This document shows, piece after piece, positions 16,584 to 26,833 of a stretch of DNA of 64,000 nucleotides. The number at the start of each line of letters is the position of its first letter. Position 1 is the stretch's first letter. The DNA lies in assembly GCA_036825615.1 (NCBI GenBank), contig DAISXY010000009.1:111260-175259 (forward strand), in the 5' to 3' direction. The translations under genes and the position numbers were made by a program. The notes beneath the pieces were generated by a model that saw only the letters and a program-made list of their open reading frames with translations, had not been told where the DNA came from and ran no database searches. Source of the DNA: JAICXG01 sp036825615 (GTDB taxonomy: Bacteria; Verrucomicrobiota; Verrucomicrobiia; Chthoniobacterales; UBA10450).

Positions 16584-19500
16584 ATGAAACTCAAATCAGC
16601 CATTCTAATCGGATTAGGCTTTGCCGCATTCGCCAGCAATATCGCCAGTGGAACCGTTCTCATCTCGCCGACCGGCGATGGCGGTTTCGAAACGGGAACT
16701 GACTTCCCCACCAATGGGTGGACGGTTGTTAATGGCTTGAATAACCGCTGGTTTGTTGGATCGGCTCCGGGAACCTCGGCTGGCGCTCGCTGCGCGTTTA
16801 CCGGACTTAACGGCACCACTTGGAGCGGCGAGGCTGTCGCAAATGTCAATCATTTTTACCGAAATGTGACGTTTCCGTCCGGGGAAACAAATATCACCCT
16901 GACGTTCAAGTATAAGCTAAGCGTCATAGACGCGACATTCGATTACCTGAAGGTGTTTCTTGTTCCCACTTCTACGACTCCTGTGGCGGGCACCCAGTTG
17001 GGCAGCGGACAAATCGGTACCACCTACGATTCAGCAACCTCTTACACAACTGTCTCAATCACTGTCGCAGCTAGCAACGCAGGGACTACGCAGCGTCTTG
17101 TATTTTCTTGGCGCACTGACGGCGCCAGCCCTAACGCGGCCGTGGCCGTTGATGAAATCTCGCTGACCTCGGTTGCCCCGATACCCCTCCACGGAACCAA
17201 GACCATCGGACCGACCGGTGATTACGGTACCCTTACAGCGGCGTTTGCAGATCTCGGCAGTCGTGGCGTCGACGGCGCCACCATATTACAACTGCAAAGC
17301 ACGTATACGAGCAGCGGCGAAACATTCCCTGTAACGCTGAATACGGTGTCGGGTGCGGGCGCAACCAACACCATCACGATTACGCCGACGACGACCGCAA
17401 CGATCAGCGGCCCTTCCAGCAGTAGCATTATCAAACTGAACGGGGCTGACTTTGTCACGATTGATGGTTCAAACAGCGCCGGCAGCGATCGAAGCCTGAC
17501 GATCAACAACACGAGCACATCTTCCAACACCGCCGCTATCTGGTTAGCTTCGCTTGGAACCGCAGCGGGAGCCACTAACGACGCGATCAAGAACTGCAAC
17601 CTTACCACAGGAAGCGTCAGTGCGACTACCTTTGGCGTTTTTCTGGGCGGGGCAACCATTAGCAACACCGGAACCGGTGCCGACAATGACAACGTTACTG
17701 TCCAAAACAATTCGATTACGACAGTAAACTACGGTATCTATGCCAGCGGAACCGCAGGGGTTTCGGCGGGCGGTTTGGACGGGCTCTCGATCACCAGCAA
17801 TCTGATCGGGCCGGCCAGCTCGGGCGCGACGAACACTGGCTTTGCCGGAATCTATTTGGCTAATGCTGTGAGTCCGAGCATTACTGGTAACACCATCAGA
17901 AACCTCACGACCTCCACAACGAGCGGGACAGGTGGCATCTATGTGAGTGCTGCTGTGAATGGAGGTTCTATCTCGCAAAACATACTCACAAACCTGAGTT
18001 CAAGCGGAACAGTTTCTACAATAACAGCGTTCAGCGGCATTTACCTCGGGACCAGTGTCACCGCCACGACTGTATCGCGTAATAAGCTAAGCGGTATTTT
18101 TAACAGCAACACGAGTGGGTACGGCGTCGTCGGCATTCTCATAAACACATCCAGCGCTACGAGTAGCGACACAATCGTCAACAATTTGGTCTGGGATATC
18201 TCCAGCTACTCTGATCCGAGTACGGATTACTGGCCGTCCGGCATTGCGGTCCTTGGAACCTCCGCTGGCATTAACATTTACTTCAACTCGGTCAATCTTT
18301 TCGGCTCGCATCCCGGCCTGACGAGCGGAACCGGCGCCGCATCCTTTTTCATGAATACGAGCGCAATCACTCCCAACTTGGACCTGCGAGACAACGTCTT
18401 GAGTAACAGCTATAACAACTCCTCCTCGAGTACCGACAAGGCATACGCAATCTATTCGGCAAATTCCGCGTCCGCTTTCACGCAGATCAATTACAACGAC
18501 TACTTCGCCTCGGGCACAGGCTCACCGGTTCTGGGTTTTCTCGGCAGCGATAAGACGACTCTGAACGCATGGCAGTCAGCTACGGGTAAGGACGGTAATT
18601 CCAAGAGTGTCGACCCGGTATTCACATCAACGACCGATCTGCATTTGCAGGCCACGAGTACTCTCCTGGGCATGGGACAAACTCTTACCGGTGTCACAAT
18701 CGACATCGATGGAGACACGCGTGACAATCCGCCGGACATCGGCGCTGACGAAATCCCAACGCCTGTAGGTCCAGGCGTGCTTCAATTCAGCTCGACGACC
18801 TATTCAGGAAACGAAGGCACGACGGCGACGATAACTGTGACGCGGAACGCTGGAACCACCGGTGCCGTTTCGGTTAACTACGCTACAAACAACGGGAGCG
18901 GCGCAATCGGCGGAGCCAGCTGCAACGGAAGCACCGATTATGTTTCCAGCTCCGGCACCCTAAACTTTGCCGACGGAGTGAGCAGCCAGACATTTACTGT
19001 CAGCCTTTGTTCCGATGCCGTTACCGACCCGGGCGAAACGATTATTCTCACTTTGTCCAACCCCACAGGGGGTGCTTCGATTGGTGCCAATAATCCCGCT
19101 ACTCTGACGATCATCGATGTTCCGCCTCCCTTGAGTGGCAACATCAACGTAGGCTCGAGCCAGACCTTTACTACGCTGACGGCGGCGATCAACGCATTGA
19201 ACAGCCGCGGAGTGTCAGGCCCGACCACGTTCCTTTTGACCGACGCCACCTACAGCACGAGCGAAACCTTCCCGATTGTGATTAATGCCATCCCCGGGGC
19301 AAGCGCGACGAACACGATCACGATCAAACCGGCCAGCGCGCAAAACCCAACAATATCCGGCAGCGCGACCCTGCTGAAGCTCAATGGCGCCGATTACATC
19401 ACGATCGACGGCTCCAACAACGGCAGTTCAACTCGCAATCTATCTCTGGTTAACAACGATACCGGAACGACAAGCGCGGCGATTTGGATCGCGAGCGCTT

Positions 19501-21947
19501 CTGCGAGTGATGGGGCTACGAACGATACAGTGAAGAACTGCATTATGGCAGGGAACGCCGGCACAACCACAGTTGCTGCCGTTCTTTCCGGTAGTGGCAC
19601 GACCTTTGGGAATCCAGCCGACGCTCCGAATAGCAACAATACAATCCAGAATAATCAGGTCACGAAATTCCAGAACGCCTTTTTCCTAAGCGGTGAGGCG
19701 ACGACGCTCGACCAAAACTGGATTGTTAGCGGCAATATCATTGGTTCCACGTTGGCATCCGACAAAATGGGCTTCCGCGGTCTCTTGATCCAGAATGCGC
19801 AAAACTTTAGTGTTGACCACAACGCGATTGCGGGGGTCACAACTGCAAGTACTTCTACGGCCACCGGAATTGGTGTCTCCGGAACGATCACTGGCGGCTC
19901 GGTCGCTGCCAACAGCATCAGTGATATCAAAAACACAAATACGAGTGAATGGGGTGCCATCGGTCTCTGGCTCTTTGCAAGCTCGACTGCTTCGAACGTC
20001 ACGGTGACGAACAACGTCATTTACGATGTCGCCGGCCAGGGTTACAACAACGGAACGGCGACGACGGATAATGGCTACGGGATCTATCTGTCGGGCGGCG
20101 GTGGTTACAAGCTTTATTTTAACAGCGTCCGATTGACGACAAACCAGGCGGACGGTGGTATTCCCGCCGCGATCAATATCAGCGGAGTGACGACGAGCGC
20201 CTCGATTGATCTTCGGGACAATGTTTTCGCGACGACGCAAACGAGCGGCACGCGATACGCGATTTACAGCGGCTCCGCCGCGAGCGTTTACTCCGACATC
20301 AACTACAATGATTACTACCCGGGAACTGGTATCCTCGGCTTCCTTGGTAGTGATGAGACAACCATCACCTCCTGGAGGTCCGCCACCGGCAAGGATGCGC
20401 AGTCACTTAGCGTCGATCCCGTTTTCATTTCTACCAGCAATCTGCACATCGTGAATGCCGCGGCGCCAGTCGCGAACAAGGGAACACCGATTAGTGGAAT
20501 TACCACCGACTTTGACGGGGACGCCCGCAACACCACGGCTCCCTACATTGGTGCGGATGAACTCGTTCCTTCGATTGCCACGGCGGGGACGCTTTCGCCA
20601 GTTGATACTACCTATGGAACAGCGTCCGCCAGTCCAACTAGCTTCAGCGTCAGCGGCGCGAATCTATCCACTGCGCTGCTCGTTACACCGCCATCGCAGT
20701 TCGAGGTCGCGACGGCTTTGGCGGGCCCGTACTCAGCGAGCCTGTCGTTTACTCCCACGAACGGCACTGTCTCAAGCACGACAGTGTATCTCCGGTTGAA
20801 GTCAACCACGGACGCGGGGAGTTATTCCGGGAATGTCGGCTGTTCCAATACCTATGCGCCGACGGTGAATGTCCCGATTCCGTCGAGCACGGTAAGCCAG
20901 AAGGAGCTGACGATTTCCGGTCTCACCGGAAACAGCAAGGTTTACGACCGGACGACCAGCGCCACTTTCACCGGAACAGCGAGCTTAAATGGAGTGGTCA
21001 ATGGTGACAGCATCAGCCTCGGTGGTACGCCGGCCGCGTCCTTCGCTGATTTCAACGTGGGCACAAATAAGCCGATCACAGTCGCCGGCTACACGATCAG
21101 CGGAACTAAGTCGACCAATTACTTCCTGACTCAGCCGACGCTGAGTGGCAATATCACGCCGAAAGACCTATTTGTCACCGCGAATAGCGGCCAGTTCAAA
21201 ATCAAAGGCGATTCGGATCCCGTGTTCGGTTACATGCAGACCGGGCTAATCTCGCCGGACACCATTTCCGGAGCTCTCAGCCGGGTGCCGGGTGAGGCGG
21301 CCGGTTCCTACGGAATTACCCAGGGTTCTCTGAGCGGCGGCGGCAACTACATGATCAATTTCACCAGCGCGAATTTTGTGATCGCCGGGCCGTTAGCCGC
21401 GAGCGATGAGGCAACGCGGCCAAGCGGTGCATACTCGTTTAAGATCCCGGTGGCCAATTTGACCGGTAACGACACACGCATCGCAACCGACGGGACGAGT
21501 GATACAGATAACCTCTCGATCACTGGCGTCGCATCCGGCAGCGGTAATACTGTCTCGCTCTGCGGCGCGTTTGTTTGTTACACGCCGGATAATCCGTCCG
21601 ACGCAACGGACAAGACTTTCACGTATACGCTGCTCGATTCGTCCACGAGCACTAATGACACCGGCACTGTCACGGTGCACACCGCCGGCGCGCAATCGTT
21701 CAGCCTCGATATCATAGATATCCCCGCTCCGCCGAGCTATGATGGCACAAACACAAGCGCGACGGTCGACTTTGTCAGTGTGCCGAACCAGAACCTCCTG
21801 ATCGAGTACTCGACGAATCTGACCACCTGGACGAGCGCCGGCACTTACCCAAGTAGCACCGGTTCGTTTGCCGTCACCATCACGGCGATCGGCGATCACG
21901 TAAGTGAGTGGAACGCCGGGCTCTTCTTCCGCGCCACGCAGCAATGA
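16584..21947 (+). CDS. large exported beta-helix protein with Calx-beta, YDG and MBG domains
   Basis: 1787 residues from the ATG at 16584; an upstream frame extension has no signal peptide. Signal peptide MKLKSAILIGLGFAAFASNI. Two related blocks of right-handed parallel beta-helix follow: each starts with TIGPTGDYGTLTAAFADL or INVGSSQTFTTLTAAINAL, repeats LKLNGAD-x-ITIDGSN, and ends in NYNDY...LGFLGSD and DIGADE. A Calx-beta domain (SGNEGTTATITVTRNAGTTG) lies between them. Then come a YDG-type domain (KVYDRTTSATFTGTASLNGV), an MBG-like domain (KGDSDPVFGYMQTG) and a terminal LIEYSTNLTTWTSAG module ending FFRATQQ. There is no PEP-CTERM. It overlaps the next gene by ATGA, so they are translationally coupled. 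Confidence 0.9.
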   Translation: MKLKSAILIGLGFAAFASNIASGTVLISPTGDGGFETGTDFPTNGWTVVNGLNNRWFVGSAPGTSAGARCAFTGLNGTTWSGEAVANVNHFYRNVTFPSGETNITLTFKYKLSVIDATFDYLKVFLVPTSTTPVAGTQLGSGQIGTTYDSATSYTTVSITVAASNAGTTQRLVFSWRTDGASPNAAVAVDEISLTSVAPIPLHGTKTIGPTGDYGTLTAAFADLGSRGVDGATILQLQSTYTSSGETFPVTLNTVSGAGATNTITITPTTTATISGPSSSSIIKLNGADFVTIDGSNSAGSDRSLTINNTSTSSNTAAIWLASLGTAAGATNDAIKNCNLTTGSVSATTFGVFLGGATISNTGTGADNDNVTVQNNSITTVNYGIYASGTAGVSAGGLDGLSITSNLIGPASSGATNTGFAGIYLANAVSPSITGNTIRNLTTSTTSGTGGIYVSAAVNGGSISQNILTNLSSSGTVSTITAFSGIYLGTSVTATTVSRNKLSGIFNSNTSGYGVVGILINTSSATSSDTIVNNLVWDISSYSDPSTDYWPSGIAVLGTSAGINIYFNSVNLFGSHPGLTSGTGAASFFMNTSAITPNLDLRDNVLSNSYNNSSSSTDKAYAIYSANSASAFTQINYNDYFASGTGSPVLGFLGSDKTTLNAWQSATGKDGNSKSVDPVFTSTTDLHLQATSTLLGMGQTLTGVTIDIDGDTRDNPPDIGADEIPTPVGPGVLQFSSTTYSGNEGTTATITVTRNAGTTGAVSVNYATNNGSGAIGGASCNGSTDYVSSSGTLNFADGVSSQTFTVSLCSDAVTDPGETIILTLSNPTGGASIGANNPATLTIIDVPPPLSGNINVGSSQTFTTLTAAINALNSRGVSGPTTFLLTDATYSTSETFPIVINAIPGASATNTITIKPASAQNPTISGSATLLKLNGADYITIDGSNNGSSTRNLSLVNNDTGTTSAAIWIASASASDGATNDTVKNCIMAGNAGTTTVAAVLSGSGTTFGNPADAPNSNNTIQNNQVTKFQNAFFLSGEATTLDQNWIVSGNIIGSTLASDKMGFRGLLIQNAQNFSVDHNAIAGVTTASTSTATGIGVSGTITGGSVAANSISDIKNTNTSEWGAIGLWLFASSTASNVTVTNNVIYDVAGQGYNNGTATTDNGYGIYLSGGGGYKLYFNSVRLTTNQADGGIPAAINISGVTTSASIDLRDNVFATTQTSGTRYAIYSGSAASVYSDINYNDYYPGTGILGFLGSDETTITSWRSATGKDAQSLSVDPVFISTSNLHIVNAAAPVANKGTPISGITTDFDGDARNTTAPYIGADELVPSIATAGTLSPVDTTYGTASASPTSFSVSGANLSTALLVTPPSQFEVATALAGPYSASLSFTPTNGTVSSTTVYLRLKSTTDAGSYSGNVGCSNTYAPTVNVPIPSSTVSQKELTISGLTGNSKVYDRTTSATFTGTASLNGVVNGDSISLGGTPAASFADFNVGTNKPITVAGYTISGTKSTNYFLTQPTLSGNITPKDLFVTANSGQFKIKGDSDPVFGYMQTGLISPDTISGALSRVPGEAAGSYGITQGSLSGGGNYMINFTSANFVIAGPLAASDEATRPSGAYSFKIPVANLTGNDTRIATDGTSDTDNLSITGVASGSGNTVSLCGAFVCYTPDNPSDATDKTFTYTLLDSSTSTNDTGTVTVHTAGAQSFSLDIIDIPAPPSYDGTNTSATVDFVSVPNQNLLIEYSTNLTTWTSAGTYPSSTGSFAVTITAIGDHVSEWNAGLFFRATQQ

Positions 21948-23416
21948 GCATGCGTAAGAAGAACCGAAACCGAAAGACCAAGCCGGCAGCGCTGATTGGG
22001 CTCTTGATCGGGCTTATTGCCTTTGCCGCCGCGGCACCAGCCGAACTGATTGTGAATTATAACTTCACAACCAATGCGAGTGTGCCGGACGGCAGCGGAC
22101 AATACACAAACAGTCATGTTCTGGGTGGGCTTTCCAGTTTTTCGAATGTAACAATGAGTCTGAACCTAACCACCCAGACACCGAGCAATCCGATGTGGTT
22201 GGGCGATCTTTATTCCACTCTTACGTATGGCACCGCCTCGGAAGCAAATCGTGTGGCTGTCTTGCTCAATCGTCCGGGCCGCGATGTAGGCAATCCGTTC
22301 GGCAGTAGTCTCAGCTCGCTTAATGTTACGCTGAGCGAGGCCGCGATGGATAACATCTGGGGCACAACCAGCTCGACCGGCACTTACAAATCGGATGGCC
22401 GACTGGGAGTCAATCCTTATGGGCCGCCCGTCAATTTCAACGACGCCGACCGCAATGCCACTCTCTCAGCCTTGAATGGCGCCGCCCTGGCCAGTCGCAG
22501 ATTCACGCTTTTGATGGCAGATACATCCGGTGGCGGGCTCGCCACTCTCTCCAGCTGGGGCTTGAGTCTGCGTGGCACCGCCGCCGCCAGCGGCACAATG
22601 AGCGCCGATGCGGCCAATGGCGGCACGATGGCGATCAGCGATGATGGCGGCACAAACACGCTCGGCGCGAGTGTCGTCACAAGCCAAAACGGCGGCGGCG
22701 CACTCTCGGTAACGGCGACTGGCAATCTGACTTTCTCCGGACAGGTGGGTGGCACCGGTGGACTGAATAAGCTCGGGTCAGGCAGCCTGACTCTGACCAA
22801 CAACAGCAATAACTATACTGGCGCCACGATCGTGAATGCTGGCACACTGTTCGCGAATAATACGAGCGGCTCAGCCACTGGCACCGGCGCGGTGACTGTT
22901 AATAACAGCGGCTCAATCTTGGGAGGCACCGGGCGAATCAGCGGTAACGTCACTATCAATTCGGGCGCGATCCTGCTCGGCGGCACGGGCACATCTACCA
23001 GCGGCACACTCACTCTCGCGGGCAGCCTCACCTTGAATTCAAACTCAGTCATCGAGCTGGCGCTCGGGTCCTCGGGCGCGCATTCGACTCTGGCTCGGAG
23101 CGGTAGCGGCACCTGGAGTTTCCAAAGTAATCAACAGTTTAGCTTCGCCGACCTCGGCGTGCAGCCCGGCACTTACGATAACATCATCACTGGTTTGGCC
23201 GGTTCGGTAAACACAACCGGGTGGCAGATTGAGAACATGGATTGGGTCGGATTCTTTCTCTACGACGGCTTCGGAAACATTGACCTGACACTTACGGCCG
23301 TGCCCGAACCGGGGACATGGCTCGCCGGAGCGCTCGCGATGGTTGTAGTTCTGTTCCGCCAACGAAAGAAGCGATCCTTCGGAAGACAGGGCCAAGGCAA
23401 AGCGGACAAGCTATGA
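21944..23416 (+). CDS. PEP-CTERM protein with beta-strand repeat and proprotein-type beta-sandwich region
   Basis: 490 residues starting at the ATG that overlaps the previous stop (ATGA). Basic start and signal peptide (ALIGLLIGLIAFAAAAPAEL). The first 200 residues (NVTLSEAAMDNIW, FTLLMADTSGGGLATLSSWG) resemble the beta-sandwich that often opens such proteins. Residues from about 270 hold autotransporter-associated repeat units (LNKLGSGSLTLTNNSNNYTG). The C-terminus VPEPGTWLAGALAMVVVLFR plus RKKR is a PEP-CTERM signal, with an unusually long polar tail after the basic residues. Likely exosortase substrate. Its stop overlaps the next start, again ATGA. Confidence 0.9.
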   Translation: MSMRKKNRNRKTKPAALIGLLIGLIAFAAAAPAELIVNYNFTTNASVPDGSGQYTNSHVLGGLSSFSNVTMSLNLTTQTPSNPMWLGDLYSTLTYGTASEANRVAVLLNRPGRDVGNPFGSSLSSLNVTLSEAAMDNIWGTTSSTGTYKSDGRLGVNPYGPPVNFNDADRNATLSALNGAALASRRFTLLMADTSGGGLATLSSWGLSLRGTAAASGTMSADAANGGTMAISDDGGTNTLGASVVTSQNGGGALSVTATGNLTFSGQVGGTGGLNKLGSGSLTLTNNSNNYTGATIVNAGTLFANNTSGSATGTGAVTVNNSGSILGGTGRISGNVTINSGAILLGGTGTSTSGTLTLAGSLTLNSNSVIELALGSSGAHSTLARSGSGTWSFQSNQQFSFADLGVQPGTYDNIITGLAGSVNTTGWQIENMDWVGFFLYDGFGNIDLTLTAVPEPGTWLAGALAMVVVLFRQRKKRSFGRQGQGKADKL

Positions 23417-24534
23417 AAATACAAAGCACACTTTTAACCCTTGCTTTTGTCGTGGGTCTGGCCATGTCATCCACGGCGCCGGCCCAGGGAAATACTTCCA
23501 GCCCGGTCGGGTTTTCCATTACCTCGTTGCTCGCAAACTCTGACACCCTGATCTCCATCCCGCTGCTCCGCCCGGCGGAGTTTAGCGGCACGGTCGCATC
23601 CGTCGCGGGGAGCACGATCACGGTAAGTGGCACACCCGGTTGGGTGGATAACCAGTTCGTCTATCTCGCCGGCTCCCAGCCCAAGACCTATTTCGTCTCG
23701 ATCGGCGGCGGCGGGACTTCGAACCCGAAAGAGGGCCACATTTATACCATCACCGGGAATGGCGCTAACACTCTGACGGTGAATACGGCCACTGACTCGC
23801 TCTCTGGCATTACCGCCAATACCCAGCTGACAGTGATCCCCTATTGGACCTTGGGAACAATCTTCCCGGCCGCGAACATGAATATCTCCTTCACCCCGAC
23901 GGTGAAGACGCCGCAGTACAAGACCCAGGTCCTGGTTCCAAACAACGCCGCCAACGGCATCAATCTGCCGTCTACGACCTACTTCTTCAGCAACAACGTT
24001 AACCGGACCACCGGCAACGTCGGCTGGCGGGTGGTCGGCGACATTGCCACCAGTCACGATGACGATCCGCTCACGCCCAATAGTTACATCATCATTCGTA
24101 ACCAGAATGGCGCCCCGACTCTCCCGGTCCAGGTAGCCGGGCACGTGCTCACGGGCAAGGTGGCCACGGGCCTGCGAACCCTAACTAACAGAGCACAGGA
24201 TACCGCTACGTCGATGGTTCGTCCGGTTAGTGTAACCTTGAACCAAACTGGGCTTAGCCCGGCTGATGGCTCCTTTGTCGCGACGACCAAAACCCAGTCA
24301 ATCAAGGACCAGCTGTTGCTCTTTGATAACACACAGGTCGGGATCAACAAGCAGCCGAGCGCGACCTATTATTACTATGCCGGCACCGGCGGCTCGGTCG
24401 GCTGGAAACTGCTGACTGATGGGCTCAACGACCACGGCAGCGACCCGATCGCAGGCGGCGGCGCGGTGCTGATTCGCAAGGCCAAGACCACTACCGGCGC
24501 CACGGTTTACTGGACCAACACGCCGACCTACTGA
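23413..24534 (+). CDS. TIGR02597-like exported protein
   Basis: 373 residues from the ATG at 23413, overlapping the previous stop. Signal peptide (TLLTLAFVVGLAMSSTAPAQ), then SSPVGFSITSLLANSDTLIS, which fits the TIGR02597 pattern (DPVGF...NSD...VPL...F-x-G) described from Verrucomicrobium. All-beta composition, with two similar halves (TYFFSNNVNRTTGNVGWRVV and TYYYYAGTGGSVGWKLL). The role is unknown. Position at the end of the ATGA-linked operon suggests it works with the two surface proteins before it. Confidence 0.8.
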   Translation: MKIQSTLLTLAFVVGLAMSSTAPAQGNTSSPVGFSITSLLANSDTLISIPLLRPAEFSGTVASVAGSTITVSGTPGWVDNQFVYLAGSQPKTYFVSIGGGGTSNPKEGHIYTITGNGANTLTVNTATDSLSGITANTQLTVIPYWTLGTIFPAANMNISFTPTVKTPQYKTQVLVPNNAANGINLPSTTYFFSNNVNRTTGNVGWRVVGDIATSHDDDPLTPNSYIIIRNQNGAPTLPVQVAGHVLTGKVATGLRTLTNRAQDTATSMVRPVSVTLNQTGLSPADGSFVATTKTQSIKDQLLLFDNTQVGINKQPSATYYYYAGTGGSVGWKLLTDGLNDHGSDPIAGGGAVLIRKAKTTTGATVYWTNTPTY

Positions 24535-24727
24535 GGACGGTTATAAGGCTGGCGCCCCGCCTTCCATCAGCTCAGTTCCAAAACCATCAGCCGATTGTTG
24601 CTTGCATCCTTACGGGCGAGGTGGCTGAACTCCGGGCCGGCGTCCGCGCCCCGAGCGGGAACGACGATGATTGCGGTTCGACCTTGACGAACTTGCCCGG
24701 GCTGCTGACGATAGGCGGCGGAGGAAT

Positions 24728-25084
24728 ATGCTGGAATACACCGACGCACCCGCAAGCCAATCAACCGAAGACGTTTTGCCAGAGCCCACCCCGGAGACGG
24801 GATTACTCGAAACCGCGGAAGGCCAGGCAAGCGATCTCGTCGCGGTGGCGCTGAGTGTGATTCCTGGGCTTGGCCACGTCTACAAGGGCCATCGGCTCAT
24901 GGGTGTGATCCTGATGTTTTTCGGCACGCCGATGTCGGTCGGGCTCGCGCTTCTCATCGCAACCGGGACGGCTGGGTTCGGGTTCTTCCTTCTGCCGGTT
25001 TATTGGATCGCGGTGATGGTGCACGTGTGGGCAATCCCTGACCGCATCGCCCCGAACATCAGCGACGAAGGCGAAGAGTACTGA
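24728..25084 (+). CDS. small two-helix membrane protein, TM2-like
   Basis: 118 residues from the ATG at 24728, preceded by GGCGGAGGAAT, a good ribosome-binding site. An acidic soluble N-terminus of about 45 residues is followed by ALSVIPGLGHVYKGHRLMG, which has the G-x-G-x-x-Y-x-G turn of TM2-type domains, then two hydrophobic helices and an acidic tail. Function unknown; probably inner membrane. Confidence 0.75.
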   Translation: MLEYTDAPASQSTEDVLPEPTPETGLLETAEGQASDLVAVALSVIPGLGHVYKGHRLMGVILMFFGTPMSVGLALLIATGTAGFGFFLLPVYWIAVMVHVWAIPDRIAPNISDEGEEY

Positions 25085-25144
25085 GTCGTTAGGCTCACGC
25101 TCCGCGCGGCGATCGTGCCGGAAGCGCTGCCTCGCGTTCAAAAG

Positions 25145-25205
25145 ACATCCACAGATTAACGCCGAGAGACGCAGATTCAGAAAAAGATGATCTGCGGCGG
25201 TAAGG
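25145..25205. repeat. simple-sequence spacer (ACAGATTAACG...ATCTGCGGCGG type)
   Basis: CACAGATTAACGCCGAGAGACGCAGATTCAG and AAGATGATCTGCGGCGGTAAG are further examples of the short degenerate simple sequences that fill spacers here. The TCGTTAGG octamer lies just before, at 25086. No gene. Confidence 0.4.
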
Positions 25206-25286
25206 GATGCGCAGCAACGGCCCGGCTTTCTAATCGGCGCACATCTTGGACGCCGCAAACGAATGCGAATTCCTTGTTCCAAGGCG

Positions 25287-25481
25287 CTAATACCCTTGGG
25301 TCACCGGGATTTTGCGCTGGCCCTCGGCCGGGATTAGATCGCGGGTGACTTCGGTCCGTTGCGCCCCGGTCCTGGTGGTTGTTGTGGTGGTAGTGCTTGC
25401 GGGTTCATGCGTGGCGCAGGACCCGAGACCGAGCCCAACAAGCAAGGAAAGGCAAAGGAATGCCAACTTCATTGCGCTCAT
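25287..25481 (-). CDS. small lipoprotein
   Basis: 64 residues from the ATG at 25481 (or 61 from 25472). Signal sequence KLAFLCLSLLVGLGLGSC with a lipobox LGSC, then a threonine run (STTTTTTTRT) and a short polar tail. Cleavage before Cys would leave a 40-residue lipoprotein. The longer upstream frame is unlikely because the signal peptide would be internal. Function unknown. Confidence 0.72.
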   Translation of the reverse strand: MSAMKLAFLCLSLLVGLGLGSCATHEPASTTTTTTTRTGAQRTEVTRDLIPAEGQRKIPVTQGY

Positions 25482-25543
25482 ACCAAGGAATCGCCTACCG
25501 GCGGTGTTTTGGTTCGGCAAAGGTTGGTCCATTCGCAGCCGAT

Positions 25544-25570
25544 TCGCGGCCCGGGGGCGGGCCGGCTCCA
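25544..25570 (+). repeat. 27-bp GC-rich interspersed repeat, copy 3
   Basis: TCGCGGCCCGGGGGCGGGCC then GGCTCCA. It is the reverse complement of the copy at 32081-32107 with one mismatch, and related to copies 1 and 2. It lies between the lipoprotein and the inositol-phosphate synthase, just before the latter's stop. Confidence 0.65.
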
Positions 25571-25581
25571 AATGTTCGCAG

Positions 25582-26685
25582 CTACGAGTCGCGCTCGCCA
25601 CGGATGTATTCTTCCAGCCGCTGGAAGGCTTCGTCGTCGCTCATCTGCACTAGCGGATGCTTCGAGAAAAAGGCGGAGGCGGATTGCAGGGCGCCTTTCT
25701 GCCCGCGATCGAGCGCGAGTTTCACGCAACGGATGGCGTCAATCGCCACGCCGGCGGAGTTAGGCGAATCTTCGACCGAGAGTTTGAGATCGATCTCCAT
25801 CGGCACGTCGCCAAAGAGGCGGCCTTCCATCCGGATGAAACAAATCTTGTTGTCCTGTTGCCACGGCACGTAATCGCTCGGCCCGATGTGGATGTTCTCC
25901 TCGCTCAGCCGTTTTCCGATGACTGACTGCACCGCCTCGGTCTTGGAAGTTTTCTTCGATTGGAGGCGACGCCGGTCGAGCATGTTGAGAAAATCAGTGT
26001 TCCCGCCGGTGTTGAGCTGGTAGGTGCGCTCGACCTTGACTCCGCGTTTGCGGAACAGATCGACGATGGTGCGATGCAGGACCGTGGCGCCGAGCTGCGC
26101 TTTGATGTCGTCACCGAGGAGCGGGAGATTCTTGTCTTCGAAGCGCTTCACCCAGGCCGGGTCGCTCGCGATGAAAACCGGGATGTTGTTGACGAAACCG
26201 AGCCCGGCTTCGAGTGCGCAGGCGGCGTAAAATCGGGTCGCTTCCTCGGAGCCGACGGGCAGGTAATTGACCATGATCTCGGCCCCCGATTCGCGGAGTT
26301 CATCAATGATTTCTTCGCGAGTTGATTCTTTCTTCAAAGGCTGGAAGGCGCGGAGCGGGTCGTGCTCGCGCATGTGCGCGGGATAACCATCGAAGACGCA
26401 ACCCATCTTCACGATTGCACCGGTGGTGGCGACGTTGGCGCAAAAAACCTTGGTGCAATTGGGCGGGGCGAAGATCGCCTGGTTCACATCGAGTCCGACC
26501 TTGCGGCGGTCGATGTCGAAAGCAGCGACGACCTGGATGTCACTCGGCCGATAGGGACCGATGAGATTGTGCATGAGCCCGACGGCGGCGCCATTGCTGG
26601 CAGTGTCGCGATAGAAGCTGATTCCCTGGACGAGCGAGCTGGCGCAATTGCCCACTCCAACGATGGCGATGCGGATTTTACTCAT
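25582..26685 (-). CDS. inositol-3-phosphate synthase
   Basis: 367 residues from the ATG at 26685 (MSKIRIAIVGVGNCASSLVQ); a start further upstream adds non-family sequence. The Rossmann NAD motif GVGNCASSL opens the protein. DGYPAHMREHDPLRAF, MVNYLPVGSEEATRFYA, GDDIKAQLGATVLHR and QLNTGGNTDFLNM are the conserved catalytic/NAD regions of the short actinobacterial-type enzyme. It converts glucose-6-phosphate to inositol-1(3)-phosphate, the entry to inositol lipids and inositol-containing solutes. Divergently transcribed from the efflux operon that starts at 26834. Confidence 0.95.
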   Translation of the reverse strand: MSKIRIAIVGVGNCASSLVQGISFYRDTASNGAAVGLMHNLIGPYRPSDIQVVAAFDIDRRKVGLDVNQAIFAPPNCTKVFCANVATTGAIVKMGCVFDGYPAHMREHDPLRAFQPLKKESTREEIIDELRESGAEIMVNYLPVGSEEATRFYAACALEAGLGFVNNIPVFIASDPAWVKRFEDKNLPLLGDDIKAQLGATVLHRTIVDLFRKRGVKVERTYQLNTGGNTDFLNMLDRRRLQSKKTSKTEAVQSVIGKRLSEENIHIGPSDYVPWQQDNKICFIRMEGRLFGDVPMEIDLKLSVEDSPNSAGVAIDAIRCVKLALDRGQKGALQSASAFFSKHPLVQMSDDEAFQRLEEYIRGERDS

Positions 26686-26833
26686 GTGGCTCTTGAAAAT
26701 CGGGAGATTGCCGTGTCCTGCCGGGCGCGGCAAGCCACAATTATTTAGAACCTTGCAACCTTGTGAGCGGCGGCACCGCCGGCCTGCGGGTTTTTTGTTG
26801 CGAAAAGAGCGGAGAGTGGGCGAAAGGAAAGAG

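Noticed and set aside
17222..20240. Long minus-strand frames within the beta-helix protein gene
   Set aside because: Same cause: repeat composition of the forward gene keeps other frames open.
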